A stretch of DNA of 33,357 nucleotides from contig NZ_BCRS01000058.1 of the NCBI RefSeq assembly GCF_001552715.1, positions 1 to 33,357 on the forward strand. Reading direction: 5' to 3'. A program made the translations under genes and the position numbers. This DNA is from Mycolicibacterium vaccae NBRC 14118 = CIP 105934. Lineage in GTDB: Bacteria > Actinomycetota > Actinomycetes > Mycobacteriales > Mycobacteriaceae. Positions 6,726 through 15,934 of this stretch are shown here, piece after piece (the stretch's first letter is position 1; every line of letters starts with the position of its first letter). Below the pieces are notes generated by a model. The model searched no databases, was not told the origin of the DNA, and saw nothing but the letters and a program-made list of their open reading frames with translations.

Positions 6726-8594
6726 ATGGCACTGCCCGAGCACATCTCCGTCGAAGACTTCTTCAACCCACCCACCCGCGCCGGAGCGATGATATCGCCC
6801 GACGGCCGCCGCATCGCGTTCCTCGCACCGTGGAAGAACCGCCTCAACGTGTGGGTCCAGGACCTCGACTCCGACGAGGCGCGGTGCGTGACGGCCGACG
6901 AGCAGCGCAGCGTGCACCATTTCGACTGGACCGACGACCCGCGCTGGATGATCTATCTCCAGGACACCGCCGGCGACGAGAACTGGCACCTCTTCCGCAT
7001 CGATCTCGACGATCCGGAGGCCGTACCCGTGGACCTGACCCCGTTTCCCGGGGTGATCGCCGCACCGATACGGGAGGTCAAGAACGGCAAGGCGGTGGTG
7101 ATCACGAACCAGCGCGACGTCCAACTGTTCGACGTGTACGAAATCGACATCGCCACCGGCGAGTCCACGTTGCTCGCCGAGAATCCCGGAACCGCGTTCA
7201 ACTGGCTCTGCAGCGACAACGGCCACCTGTTCGCGACGTCACTGACCCCCGACGGTCATGTCGAACTGTCCCGGTGGGACGGCGACGCGGCGACACTGAC
7301 CCCCATCGCGACGTTCGACGGGTCGGATCACCCGTTGGGCATCTACCCACTCGTGCTCACCCCGGACGGCACCGGGGCATGGATGGGTTCCAGCAAGGGC
7401 ACCGACCGGACCCGCCTGGTCCGCGTCGATCTGACCACGGGCGCGGAGACCGAGGTGGACAGCCACCCGGAATTCGATCTCGACATCCACGGCCTCTTCG
7501 ATCCCCTCCGGTCACAAACCCTGATCCAGGACCGGAGCACCGGCGCGCTCATCGGTGTCCGCTACCAGCGTGAGCGACAGGTGATCCATGCGCTCGAGCC
7601 GCACTTCGCCGACGTGCTCGCGAATCTGGAGAAGTTGTCCGACGGCGACCTCGGCCGGATCACATCCGACGAGAAGGGCCGGCGCTGGGTGGTCAGCTTC
7701 ACCCACGACCGCGATCCCCACGCCACCTATCTGTACGACCACGACACCGGCGAGAGTCGGCTGCTGTACCGGCCGTACCCGCACCTCGATCCCGAGCAGC
7801 TGGCCCCGATGCAGCCGGTGGCGATCACCTCACGGGACGGCCTCACGCTGCACTCGTATCTGACCCTGCCGGTCGGGGTGGAGCCGACCGGGCTGCCAAT
7901 GGTCCTGATGGTGCACGGTGGCCCGTGGTATCGCGACAGCTGGGAGTACAACCCCGCCGCGCAGCTACTGGCCAACCGGGGATACGCGGTGTTGCAGGTC
8001 AACTTCCGCGGCTCGCTGGGCTTCGGCGCATCGTTCCTGAAGGCCGCGATCGGCGAGTTCGCGGGCAAGATGCACGACGACCTGATCGACGCTGTCGACT
8101 GGGCCGTCCAGCAGGGCTACGCCGACCGGGAGCGGGTCGCGATCTTCGGCGGGTCCTACGGCGGCTACGCGGCGCTGGTCGGAATCACGTTCACCCCGGA
8201 CGTCTTCGCCGCCGCCGTGGACTACGTCGGCATCTCCGACCTGGCCAACTTCATGCGGACCCTGCCGCCGGTGGGACGCCCGCACCTGGCCAACAACTGG
8301 CACCTCTACGTCGGCGACCCCGACGACCCCGAGCAGCTGGCCGACATGATGGCCCGCTCGCCCATCACCAAGGTCGACCAGATCCGCACACCGCTGATGG
8401 TGATCCAGGGCGCCAACGACGTCCGCGTGGTGCACGCGGAGTCCGACAACCTGGTGAATGCGCTGCGTGCCCGCGGCGTCGAAGTGGAATACCTGGTCCA
8501 GACCGACGAAGGCCACGGCGCGGTCAACCCCGAGAACGTGATCGAGATGTACCACGCGATCGAACGCTTCCTCGCCCGCCACCTGAAGGAGTGA
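6726..8594 (+). CDS. S9 family (prolyl oligopeptidase-type) peptidase
   Basis: A 622-residue serine peptidase starting at ATG 6726, with AGGAAGG about 6 nt upstream; an earlier in-frame GTG at 6687 adds 13 unlikely residues. The N-terminal 370 or so residues form WD-like beta-propeller repeats (SPDGRRIAFLA, DDPRWMIYLQD, KGRRWVVSFTHD). The C-terminal alpha/beta-hydrolase domain has V-H-G-G-P-W, the nucleophile Ser477 in G-G-S-Y-G-G, Asp565 in G-A-N-D-V-R-V, and His597 in D-E-G-H-G. This is the acylaminoacyl/dipeptidyl peptidase group that trims short peptides. No signal peptide is seen, so it is probably cytoplasmic. It follows the TetR gene at 5997 and could be its target. Confidence 0.93.
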   Translation: MALPEHISVEDFFNPPTRAGAMISPDGRRIAFLAPWKNRLNVWVQDLDSDEARCVTADEQRSVHHFDWTDDPRWMIYLQDTAGDENWHLFRIDLDDPEAVPVDLTPFPGVIAAPIREVKNGKAVVITNQRDVQLFDVYEIDIATGESTLLAENPGTAFNWLCSDNGHLFATSLTPDGHVELSRWDGDAATLTPIATFDGSDHPLGIYPLVLTPDGTGAWMGSSKGTDRTRLVRVDLTTGAETEVDSHPEFDLDIHGLFDPLRSQTLIQDRSTGALIGVRYQRERQVIHALEPHFADVLANLEKLSDGDLGRITSDEKGRRWVVSFTHDRDPHATYLYDHDTGESRLLYRPYPHLDPEQLAPMQPVAITSRDGLTLHSYLTLPVGVEPTGLPMVLMVHGGPWYRDSWEYNPAAQLLANRGYAVLQVNFRGSLGFGASFLKAAIGEFAGKMHDDLIDAVDWAVQQGYADRERVAIFGGSYGGYAALVGITFTPDVFAAAVDYVGISDLANFMRTLPPVGRPHLANNWHLYVGDPDDPEQLADMMARSPITKVDQIRTPLMVIQGANDVRVVHAESDNLVNALRARGVEVEYLVQTDEGHGAVNPENVIEMYHAIERFLARHLKE

Positions 8595-8661
8595 CCCCGG
8601 CGGGGAGATCGTTACTGCTTTCCCCTTGGTTCGGCGCGTCGCCGGGAGCATCATCGGTCAG

Positions 8662-11511
8662 GTGACAGTGTCTGTCGGCGCGTCGCACGATCCGTCGACA
8701 CGCGACGCCGCCGAGGTGGCACGTGACCTGGCAGTCGACCCTGCGACCGGTCTCACCTCGGCGGAGGCCGACCGCCGCCTCCAGCGCGACGGACCCAACA
8801 CGTTGCGGGCCAAGGCGCCGGTGCCGGTGTGGCGAAAGATCCTTCGCCAGTTCCAGGATCCGCTGGTCTATCTGCTGCTCGTCGCGGCCGCGATCTCGAT
8901 GGCGGCCTGGGCCGCCGAAGGCGCGACCGGCGCACCCGTCGACGCGCTGGTCATCTCCGCGATCGTCGTGCTCAACGGCATTCTCGGGTTCGTCCAGGAG
9001 AGCAGGGCTGAGGCAGCCGTCAAGGCGCTGCAGTCGATGACGTCAGCGACCTCGACGGTGCTGCGCGACGGCGAACTGCGCACGGTGTCGTCGGCTGACC
9101 TGGTGTGCGGGGACGTTCTCGTGCTCAACGAGGGCGACGCCGTCGGCGCGGACGCCCGGCTGCTGACGGCCGCGGCGCTGCGCCTGGCCGAGGCGTCGCT
9201 GACCGGCGAGAGCGAGCCGGTGACCAAGTCCGCCGCCACGCTGGCACAACCCATGCCGCTCGGCGACCGCACGGACATGGTGTTCCGCGGCACCTCGGTG
9301 GTCCAGGGGGTGGGACGGGCGGTCGTCACCGCCACCGGGATGGGCACCGAGGTCGGTGCGATCGCCGAGATGCTGGAGACCACCACGGAGGACCCGACCC
9401 CGCTGCAGAAGGAGATCGCGCGGGTCAGCAAGCTGCTGGGCGTCACGGTCATCGTCATCGCCGTGGTGGTCATGGCCGTCACGGCGCTGGTGAACGAGAT
9501 CTCCACGTTGAGCCATCTGGTCACCGTGCTGCTTCTCGGGGTCTCCCTCGCCGTTGCGGCGGTCCCCGAGGGGCTGCCCGCCATCTTGTCCGTCGTGCTG
9601 GCCATCGGGGTCCAGCAGCTGGCCCGGCGCAACGCGGTGGTGAAGAAGCTGCACTCGGTGGAGACGCTGGGTTCGGCCACCGTGATCGCGTCGGACAAGA
9701 CCGGCACCCTGACGAAGAACGAGATGACGATCCAGCGCATCCGCACCGCCTCGGGCGAGGTCGAGCTGACCGGCGTCGGTTACCGTCCCGAGGGCGCCGC
9801 GCTGGCCGGCGGCCGGCCGTTGTCCGATCCGGCACTGTCGCGCGAGGCACGCATGGTGCTCATCGGCGGCATGCTGGCCAACAACGCGCAGCTGACCGTG
9901 CACGACGACGAATGGCAGATCCAGGGCGACCCGACCGAGGCGGCGTTCCTGGTGGCCGCCCACAAGCTCGAGGGTGCCCGCGACCGCGCGCGGCAGTTCG
10001 AGCGGCTGGGCGAGATCCCGTTCACGTCGGAGCGGAAGATGATGTCCGCGTTGGTCGCTCGGAGCGACGAAAACACCGGGGTCACCGGCGACGACACAGG
10101 CGCCGCGGTGGTGGCCAAGGGCGCGCCCGACGTGCTGCTGAAGCGCTGCACCGCCGTTCAGGTCGGGGATCAGGTGGTACCGCTCGATCCCGACCGGCGC
10201 GCCGCCGCAGCCGTCGCGGTCGAAGAACTGTCCGCGCAGGCCTACCGCACCCTGGGGGTCGCCTACCGCCGGGTCGACGCCGACACCGCCGACGAGCTCG
10301 ACGCCGATGACGAACAGGATCTCGTCTATCTCGGCGTCGTCGGGATCATCGACCCACCCCGCCCCGAGGTGGCCGACGCCGTCGCCGAGGCCCACCGGGC
10401 GGGTGTGCGGGTCATGATGATCACCGGCGATCACCCCACCACCGCGGCGCGCATCGCCGAGGACCTCGGCATCGTCGGGCCGGGAGCCGTCGCGGTCACC
10501 GGGGCCGAGCTCGACGCACTCTCCCCCGACCGGCTCGAAGAGGTGACGGCCGCGACCTCCGTCTACGCGCGAGTCGCACCACGGAACAAACTCCAGATCG
10601 TCGACGCGCTGCAGGCCCGCGGCGAGGTCGTGGCGATGACCGGCGACGGTGTCAACGATGCGCCCGCGCTGAAGGCAGCCGACATCGGTGTGGCGATGGG
10701 GATCACCGGGACACAGGTGACCAAGGAAGCCGCGAAGATGATCCTCGCCGACGACAACTTCGCGACCATCGTCATCGCGGTCCGCCAGGGCAGGGCCATC
10801 TTCGACAACATCAAGAAGTTCCTGCGCTACCTGCTGTCGTCGAACATGGGTGAGGTCTTCACCGTGTTCTTCGGTGTGGTGCTCGCCGGTTTCATCGGGA
10901 TCACCGCCGCGGAGGGCGAGACGATCGTCGTACCGCTGCTGGCCACGCAGATTCTGTGGATCAATCTCGTCACCGATTCCGGGCCTGCCCTCGCGATGGG
11001 CGTGGATCCGGAGATCGATGACGTGATGTCCCGGCCGCCGCGACGCCCGACCGATCGCCTCATCAACCGCGTGATGTGGCGGGGCATCCTGTCCATCGGA
11101 TTGGTCATGGGCATCGCCACGCTGTTGACGATGGACATCTTCCTGCCGGGCGGCCTGGTCGAGGGATCGGACTCGCTGGACGTGGCGCGCACCGCCGGAT
11201 TCACCACACTGGTGTTCGCGCAGTTCTTCAACGCCTTCAACTCCCGGTCGGAGACCACCAGTGCGTTCCGGGGCCTGTTCAGCAACCGCTGGCTGTGGGC
11301 CTCGGTGGGCCTCGGTGTCGCGCTGCAGGTCGCGGTGGTGCAGATACCGCTGCTGCAAACAGCTTTCGGCACAGCTCCGATGGACCTGACCCACTGGGTG
11401 GTCGCGGTTGCGATGGCCTCGACCGTGCTGTGGTTCGACGAACTCCGCAAGCTGGTGCTGCGCACACGGCTGCGCGGAGCCGCCGCGGAAGAACGGACGG
11501 GGCGGAGATGA
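8662..11511 (+). CDS. P2A-type cation ATPase, probable Ca2+ (or Mn2+) pump
   Basis: About 949 residues. The start is uncertain: GTG 8662 or 8668, or an upstream TTG at 8626; no start has a well-spaced Shine-Dalgarno sequence. P-type ATPase motifs are complete: T-G-E-S at 181-184, the phosphorylated Asp345 in D-K-T-G-T, K-G-A-P, T-G-D-H, and Asp662/Asp666 in T-G-D-G-V-N-D-A-P-A. The ion-site helices carry P-E-G-L-P-A (302-307, M4), S-S-N-M-G-E-V (M5) and N-L-V-T-D (M6), the residues that build the SERCA/PMR1 calcium sites. It is therefore related to mycobacterial CtpF-like pumps rather than to copper/zinc P1B pumps. Its stop overlaps the start of the CDF gene (ATGA), so the two are coupled. 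Confidence 0.93.
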   Translation: MTVSVGASHDPSTRDAAEVARDLAVDPATGLTSAEADRRLQRDGPNTLRAKAPVPVWRKILRQFQDPLVYLLLVAAAISMAAWAAEGATGAPVDALVISAIVVLNGILGFVQESRAEAAVKALQSMTSATSTVLRDGELRTVSSADLVCGDVLVLNEGDAVGADARLLTAAALRLAEASLTGESEPVTKSAATLAQPMPLGDRTDMVFRGTSVVQGVGRAVVTATGMGTEVGAIAEMLETTTEDPTPLQKEIARVSKLLGVTVIVIAVVVMAVTALVNEISTLSHLVTVLLLGVSLAVAAVPEGLPAILSVVLAIGVQQLARRNAVVKKLHSVETLGSATVIASDKTGTLTKNEMTIQRIRTASGEVELTGVGYRPEGAALAGGRPLSDPALSREARMVLIGGMLANNAQLTVHDDEWQIQGDPTEAAFLVAAHKLEGARDRARQFERLGEIPFTSERKMMSALVARSDENTGVTGDDTGAAVVAKGAPDVLLKRCTAVQVGDQVVPLDPDRRAAAAVAVEELSAQAYRTLGVAYRRVDADTADELDADDEQDLVYLGVVGIIDPPRPEVADAVAEAHRAGVRVMMITGDHPTTAARIAEDLGIVGPGAVAVTGAELDALSPDRLEEVTAATSVYARVAPRNKLQIVDALQARGEVVAMTGDGVNDAPALKAADIGVAMGITGTQVTKEAAKMILADDNFATIVIAVRQGRAIFDNIKKFLRYLLSSNMGEVFTVFFGVVLAGFIGITAAEGETIVVPLLATQILWINLVTDSGPALAMGVDPEIDDVMSRPPRRPTDRLINRVMWRGILSIGLVMGIATLLTMDIFLPGGLVEGSDSLDVARTAGFTTLVFAQFFNAFNSRSETTSAFRGLFSNRWLWASVGLGVALQVAVVQIPLLQTAFGTAPMDLTHWVVAVAMASTVLWFDELRKLVLRTRLRGAAAEERTGRR

Positions 11512-12416
11512 CGGCGATTTCACTGTCCAAGCAGCAGGAGCACCGCCTGCTCGAGCGGTTCATGCTGCTGAGCCTGACCGCCGCGATCACCACCATGGCG
11601 CTGAAAGCCGGTGCCGCGGCGGTCACCGGTTCGGTCGGATTCCTCTCCGATGCATTGGAATCCGGTGTCAATCTGGTTGCGGCCGTGGTGGCGATCTGGG
11701 CGCTGCGGGTGGCCGCCCGCCCCCGCGACGCCGACCACCACTTCGGCCATGGCAAGGCCGAGTACCTGTCGGCTCTGGTCGAGGGAGCGATGATCTTCGT
11801 GGCGGCCACCGCGATCATCTGGAGCGCGGTCGAACGCCTGATGAGTCCCGAGCCGCTCGTGCAGCCCGGACTAGGGCTGGCCCTGTCCACCGCCGCGGCA
11901 GTGGTCAACCTCGTCGTGGGGATCGTTCTGCAGCGGGTGGGCCGGCAACACCGCTCGCCCACGCTGGTGGCCGACGGCAAGCATCTGATGACCGACGTGT
12001 GGACCTCCGCGGGCGTGATCGTCGGCATATCCCTTGTGGCGCTGACGGGTTGGTACCCGCTCGATCCGATCGTGGCGCTGACGGTCGGGGTCAACATCCT
12101 CTGGACCGGGTACCGGTTGCTCCGCGGATCGATGAGCAATCTGCTCAGCGCGGCGCTGCCCGAACGCGATCACGCGGCGGTCGAGGCGGTCCTGGACCGC
12201 TACCGCAGCGAGTACCCGGTCGAGTTCGCGCCGCTGCGCACCGTCGAATCCGGCCGGCAGCGTCTGGTGTTCGTCGTCGTCACCGTGCCCGGGCAGTGGA
12301 CCGTGCAAGCCGCGCACGACCTGGCTGACCGCCTTGAGTCCGATATCGACGCGGCGCTGCCCCACACCGAGACGTTCATCCACGTCGAACCCGCGGGCAG
12401 CTCGTCCCGATATTAA
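11508..12416 (+). CDS. Cation diffusion facilitator (CDF) metal exporter
   Basis: A 302-residue membrane transporter starting at ATG 11508 inside an ATGA overlap with the ATPase gene. Six membrane helices are predicted, with the CDF signatures G-S-V-G-F-L-S-D-A-L-E-S (helix 2), H-H-F-G-H-G-K-A-E-Y (77-86) and D-G-K-H-L-M-T-D-V-W-T-S (helix 5), then a cytoplasmic C-terminal domain of about 85 residues. Metal-site positions are Asp48 plus His159 and Asp163; the usual second acidic residue of helix 2 (DxxxD) is Ser52 here, so metal preference is uncertain. Pairing with a P2A ATPase suggests a divalent-cation efflux unit. It ends 60 bp before the convergent PTS gene. Confidence 0.92.
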   Translation: MTAISLSKQQEHRLLERFMLLSLTAAITTMALKAGAAAVTGSVGFLSDALESGVNLVAAVVAIWALRVAARPRDADHHFGHGKAEYLSALVEGAMIFVAATAIIWSAVERLMSPEPLVQPGLGLALSTAAAVVNLVVGIVLQRVGRQHRSPTLVADGKHLMTDVWTSAGVIVGISLVALTGWYPLDPIVALTVGVNILWTGYRLLRGSMSNLLSAALPERDHAAVEAVLDRYRSEYPVEFAPLRTVESGRQRLVFVVVTVPGQWTVQAAHDLADRLESDIDAALPHTETFIHVEPAGSSSRY

Positions 12417-12476
12417 ATTGTGCCGCAACGTATTCAGGCTACGTCGCCACGATATCAGTGGCCCCACGCCTGACCG

Positions 12477-14042
12477 TCAGGCCTGCGGCGGCGGGGGCGG
12501 CGGCGGCGCTCCGGCCGGCGGGGCGATCTTCGGGTAGCTGCGCCCGCCCGTCGGCGCCGAGGTGGAGCCGGCCGCCGCGCCGGCACCGACCGGAAGCGGC
12601 CGACCCGGCGAGGGATCCCAGTCGGCGTCGACCAGGCGCTTCTGCACCAGGATCGCCAGGCTGAGCAGGATCACACCGATCATCAGCATCGTCACCATGC
12701 CCCACACGGTGCCGAGCTTGGCGGCGTTGCCGAGAAGGATTCCGTACCAGCCGAAGTCGGTGTCGCCGAAGGTGGTGTTCTCCGCACCGAAGGAGCCGAG
12801 TACCCGCACCAGCAGCGCGGGCAGGAACGTGATCAGCAGGCCGTTGACGAACCCGCCCGCGACCGCGCCCCGTCTACCACCGGTGGCATTGCCGTACACC
12901 CCGGCCGCGCCGCCGGTGAAGAAGTGTGGCACCAGGCCGGGGAGCACCAGCACCCAACCGAACGCCGGCCCCAGCCAGACCGACAGCACCGCCAGCCCCA
13001 CCAGACCGGCGACGAAGCTCGAGATGAATCCGATGAGCACCGCGTTCTGCGCGTACGGGAACACGATCGGTGCGTCGAGCGCGGGCACCGCGCCCGGCAC
13101 CACCCGCTCGGCGATTCCTTGGAACGCCGGTACCAGTTCGCCAAGGATGGTGCGCACGCCGAACAGGATCACCGCAACGGCCACGCCGAAGCTGAGTCCT
13201 TCGGTGACGCCCCTCATCAAGAAGTTGCCGACATCCACGGCGGCACCGGCGCCGGTGTCGTCGGCGTATGCGGCGAATGCGGTCTCCTGACCGGCTCTGG
13301 CCAGATACAGCAGCGAGACGACCAGATACATCAGCACCATCGACAAGGCGGTGGCGACCATCGAATCGCGCAGGAAGCGCAGAGATTCCGGCAGTCTGAG
13401 ATCTTCGGTGGACTGACTCTTCTTCCCGCCCACGAACCGGCCGGTGATGCCAGAGGCGATGTAGCCCAGGGTGCCGAAGTGACCGATGGCAATGCTGTCG
13501 TCGCCGGTGATGCGCTTAGTCCACGGTTGCGCGAGCGCCGGTAGCGACACCATCACCACGCCGAGCAGGAAGCCGCCGAGCAGGATCACGATCGGGGTGT
13601 CCAGCCCCGCGGTGGCCAGCACGATCGTCAACAGAGTAGCCATGAACAGCGCGTGGTGACCCGTGAGGAACACGTAGTGCAGCGGCGTGAACCGGGCCAG
13701 CACCAGGCTGACGGCGAACCCCAGGATCATCAGCCAGGCCACCTGTGCCCCGTACTCGTCCTGCGCAATCCCGACGATGGCCTCATTGGTGGGGACCACG
13801 CCCTGAGTGCCCGCGGCGCCCTGGATCATCACGCCCAGCGGTTCCAGTGAACTGACCACCAGTCCGGCTCCGGCGTTGATCAACAGAAAGCCCAGCGTGG
13901 CCTTGAGTGCGCCACCGATCACCTGTCCGGAGGACTTGCGCAGGGCTATCAAGCCAACCGCGGTGATGATGCCGATCAGGAAGGCGGGGACCGCCAGAAT
14001 TTCATTGACCAGGAATTCGGCGATGCCGACCAGCCAGTTCAT
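12477..14042 (-). CDS. PTS ascorbate-type permease, IIC component (UlaA/SgaT family)
   Basis: A 521-residue polytopic membrane protein of the UlaA family. It begins with a membrane helix right at the N-terminus (WLVGIAEFLVNEILAVPAFLIG) and carries the UlaA-typical P-L-H-Y-V-F-L-T-G-H-H, G-F-L-L-G, I-G-H-F-G-T-L-G-Y and H-F-F-T-G-G-A-A-G-V-Y-G-N segments. It would move a sugar acid (L-ascorbate in enterics) across the membrane with phosphorylation by the IIA-IIB partner. Compared with the roughly 465 residues of E. coli UlaA it has a C-terminal cytoplasmic tail ending in seven consecutive prolines. The IIA-IIB gene is 7 bp upstream. No ula catabolic genes, EI or HPr are nearby, so the substrate is unknown. 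Confidence 0.93.
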   Translation of the reverse strand: MNWLVGIAEFLVNEILAVPAFLIGIITAVGLIALRKSSGQVIGGALKATLGFLLINAGAGLVVSSLEPLGVMIQGAAGTQGVVPTNEAIVGIAQDEYGAQVAWLMILGFAVSLVLARFTPLHYVFLTGHHALFMATLLTIVLATAGLDTPIVILLGGFLLGVVMVSLPALAQPWTKRITGDDSIAIGHFGTLGYIASGITGRFVGGKKSQSTEDLRLPESLRFLRDSMVATALSMVLMYLVVSLLYLARAGQETAFAAYADDTGAGAAVDVGNFLMRGVTEGLSFGVAVAVILFGVRTILGELVPAFQGIAERVVPGAVPALDAPIVFPYAQNAVLIGFISSFVAGLVGLAVLSVWLGPAFGWVLVLPGLVPHFFTGGAAGVYGNATGGRRGAVAGGFVNGLLITFLPALLVRVLGSFGAENTTFGDTDFGWYGILLGNAAKLGTVWGMVTMLMIGVILLSLAILVQKRLVDADWDPSPGRPLPVGAGAAAGSTSAPTGGRSYPKIAPPAGAPPPPPPPQA

Positions 14043-14049
14043 CGGGCTC

Positions 14050-14826
14050 CTAGACGTCGTAGGAATCGCGCAGCGCGCTGTCCACTTCGGCGGTGGAGGT
14101 GAAGTTGTCGATCACCTTGACCGGCACCCCGACGTCGCCGAGGGTCCGGGCGATCTCACCGGAGGTCAGAATCAGGTCGGCGCTCTTGGCCTTGCCCTTC
14201 GCCGAGATGGTGTCGGTGGCCTCGACGGTGATGAACGGCGCCCAGCCCCACGTCTGCAGCACCTGCTCGAGCGTGTTCTTCAGAAACAGGCTGGTGCCCA
14301 GCCCGTTTCCGCACACCGTCAGGATCAGGTTGTTGGCCTTGGCAGGCGCGGCGGCGCTCGTCGTCGGCCGCGGGCCGCCGAGCAGCTCCATCACCTCGGC
14401 GGGCGTCTTCGCGGAGTCCAGCGCCGCGCGCCGGGCCGGGTCCCCCAGCACCTTCGCCAGTTGCGCCATCGCGGCGGTGTGCGCGCCCGCGTCGACCGCG
14501 GCGAGCGCCACCACCAGCGTCACCGGGTCGTTGGTCTTGTGTCCGAATTCGACCGGTTCGGCCAGCCGCACCCAGGACATCCCGGTGCGATGCACAGCCG
14601 GCGAGGAGCGGGCGTGCGCGAAGGCGAAGCCCGGGGCCACCACGATGTAGGGACCGTTGGCCTCGACGTTGGCGATCATCGAATCGGTGTAGGCGGCATC
14701 GGCGATGCCTGCCTGGTCTAGGAGCCGACCGGCAGCTTTGATCGCCGCCTGCCAGGTGTCGGCGTGCACGTCGAGCGCGATGCGCTCTTCGGACAGCAGA
14801 TCGACCAGCTCCGCCATGAACCCCAC
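14050..14826 (-). CDS. PTS IIA-IIB fusion protein, ascorbate/mannitol-fructose type
   Basis: About 258 residues. The N-terminal IIA domain (about 1-150) has the phosphorylation-site His71 in F-A-F-A-H-A-R. After an Ala/Pro-rich linker (153-163) the C-terminal IIB domain has the phosphocysteine Cys172 in V-C-G-N-G-L-G-T-S, the UlaB-type loop. In E. coli these are separate proteins (UlaC, UlaB); here they are fused and paired with the IIC gene 7 bp downstream. GTG 14826 has AGGAG at 6 nt and is preferred; ATG 14817 is the alternative, with the frame identical after it. Divergent from the NmrA-like gene at 14959. Confidence 0.93.
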   Translation of the reverse strand: MGFMAELVDLLSEERIALDVHADTWQAAIKAAGRLLDQAGIADAAYTDSMIANVEANGPYIVVAPGFAFAHARSSPAVHRTGMSWVRLAEPVEFGHKTNDPVTLVVALAAVDAGAHTAAMAQLAKVLGDPARRAALDSAKTPAEVMELLGGPRPTTSAAAPAKANNLILTVCGNGLGTSLFLKNTLEQVLQTWGWAPFITVEATDTISAKGKAKSADLILTSGEIARTLGDVGVPVKVIDNFTSTAEVDSALRDSYDV

Positions 14827-14958
14827 CCTAGACTCCTGCGTCCCACCCGAGGCGCTTTCGGCCCGGTCGTCAGCGGGCCGGGAAACACCTGGGGCGTGGA
14901 CTGCGTTGCACCCTTCGGCCCGGCATCACCGCGATCAGCCGGGCAAGGAAGGCACGCC

Positions 14959-15897
14959 GTGAAAGCACGTGACACCGAATCGTTCCTGATCGTCGGCGCC
15001 GGCGAACTCGGGACGGCAGTCATCGATGCGCTGTCGGCGCAGATCCGCAACCGCCGAAGCGGTGACACCATCGCGGTGCTGCTTCGCCCGACATCCTCCC
15101 CCTCCGCGGGCAGAGCGCAACTGCTCCGGGAACTCACGGCCGCCGGGGCGACCGTGGAGTACGGCGACGTCGCCACCACCCCGGCGCCGGAACTGGCCGA
15201 CCTTTTCGGCAGATACGACACGGTGGTCAGCTGCCTTGGCTTTGCCGCCGGGGCGGGCACCCAGGTCACACTCGCCGAGGCGGCCCTGTCGGCACGGGTA
15301 GGCCGTTATCTGCCTTGGCAATTCGGGGTGGACTACGACCTGATCGGCCGAGGGAGCCCGCAGACGCTGTTCGACGAGCAGCTCGACGTGCGCGACATGC
15401 TGCGAAGCCAGAACCACACCGACTGGCGCATCATCTCCACGGGGATGTTCACCAGCTTCCTGTTCGATCCCGCGTTCGGTGTGGTCGATCTGCCTTCGCG
15501 CACTGTGCACGCGCTGGGTGACTGGGACACCGAGGTCACCGTCACCACCCCCGAGGACATCGGCACACTCACCGCCGCGGTGCTGCATGCGCCACCGAGT
15601 GCCGCCGACAAGGTCGTCTACGTCGCCGGGGACACCCTCAGTTACGGCCGGCTCGCCGATGTGGTCGAGGACGTGCTCGGCACCGAGGTGAACCGGGTGC
15701 GCTGGTCGATCGAGCATCTCGATGCCGACCTTGCGACGGATCCGCAGGACCCCATGAAGAAGTACCGCGCCGTGTTCGCCCGCGGCGTCGGCGTGGCCTG
15801 GCCGAAGTCGGCGACGTTCAACGCCCGCAACGGGATCGAGACGACGACCGCGCTTGAGTGGGCCACGAATAACCTCGGGCCGCCGACCGCGCCCTGA
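14959..15897 (+). CDS. NmrA-like / isoflavone reductase-like NAD(P)-binding protein
   Basis: A 312-residue protein starting at GTG 14959 behind AAGGAAGG (14946-14952). It opens with the Rossmann motif F-L-I-V-G-A-G-E-L-G, followed by an atypical-SDR/NmrA layout: L-L-R-P for cofactor phosphate binding, D-T-V-V-S-C-L-G-F, and R-Y-L-P-W-Q-F-G-V-D-Y, the segment typical of isoflavone-reductase-like and aromatic alcohol reductase-like proteins. The C-terminal half has T-T-P-E-D-I-G as in NmrA relatives. Either an NADPH-dependent reductase or a redox-sensing regulator is possible. It is divergent from the PTS operon (132-bp gap), and nothing links the two functionally. Confidence 0.85.
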   Translation: MKARDTESFLIVGAGELGTAVIDALSAQIRNRRSGDTIAVLLRPTSSPSAGRAQLLRELTAAGATVEYGDVATTPAPELADLFGRYDTVVSCLGFAAGAGTQVTLAEAALSARVGRYLPWQFGVDYDLIGRGSPQTLFDEQLDVRDMLRSQNHTDWRIISTGMFTSFLFDPAFGVVDLPSRTVHALGDWDTEVTVTTPEDIGTLTAAVLHAPPSAADKVVYVAGDTLSYGRLADVVEDVLGTEVNRVRWSIEHLDADLATDPQDPMKKYRAVFARGVGVAWPKSATFNARNGIETTTALEWATNNLGPPTAP

Positions 15898-15934
15898 ATC
15901 GGTGGGTGTCGTTTTGGGGGACAATAGGATCCGG

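Noticed and set aside
9043..11523. 826-residue open frame antisense to the P-type ATPase gene
   Set aside because: Its composition (His/Asp/Arg/Gly-rich, no domain) is that of the antisense frame of a GC-rich gene; the plus strand encodes a complete ATPase.
12468..12482. Palindrome GCCTGAC-C-GTCAGGC between convergent CDF and PTS genes as terminator
   Set aside because: A 1-nt centre cannot form a hairpin loop without losing several pairs, there is no U tract, and it includes the PTS stop codon; it may be chance.
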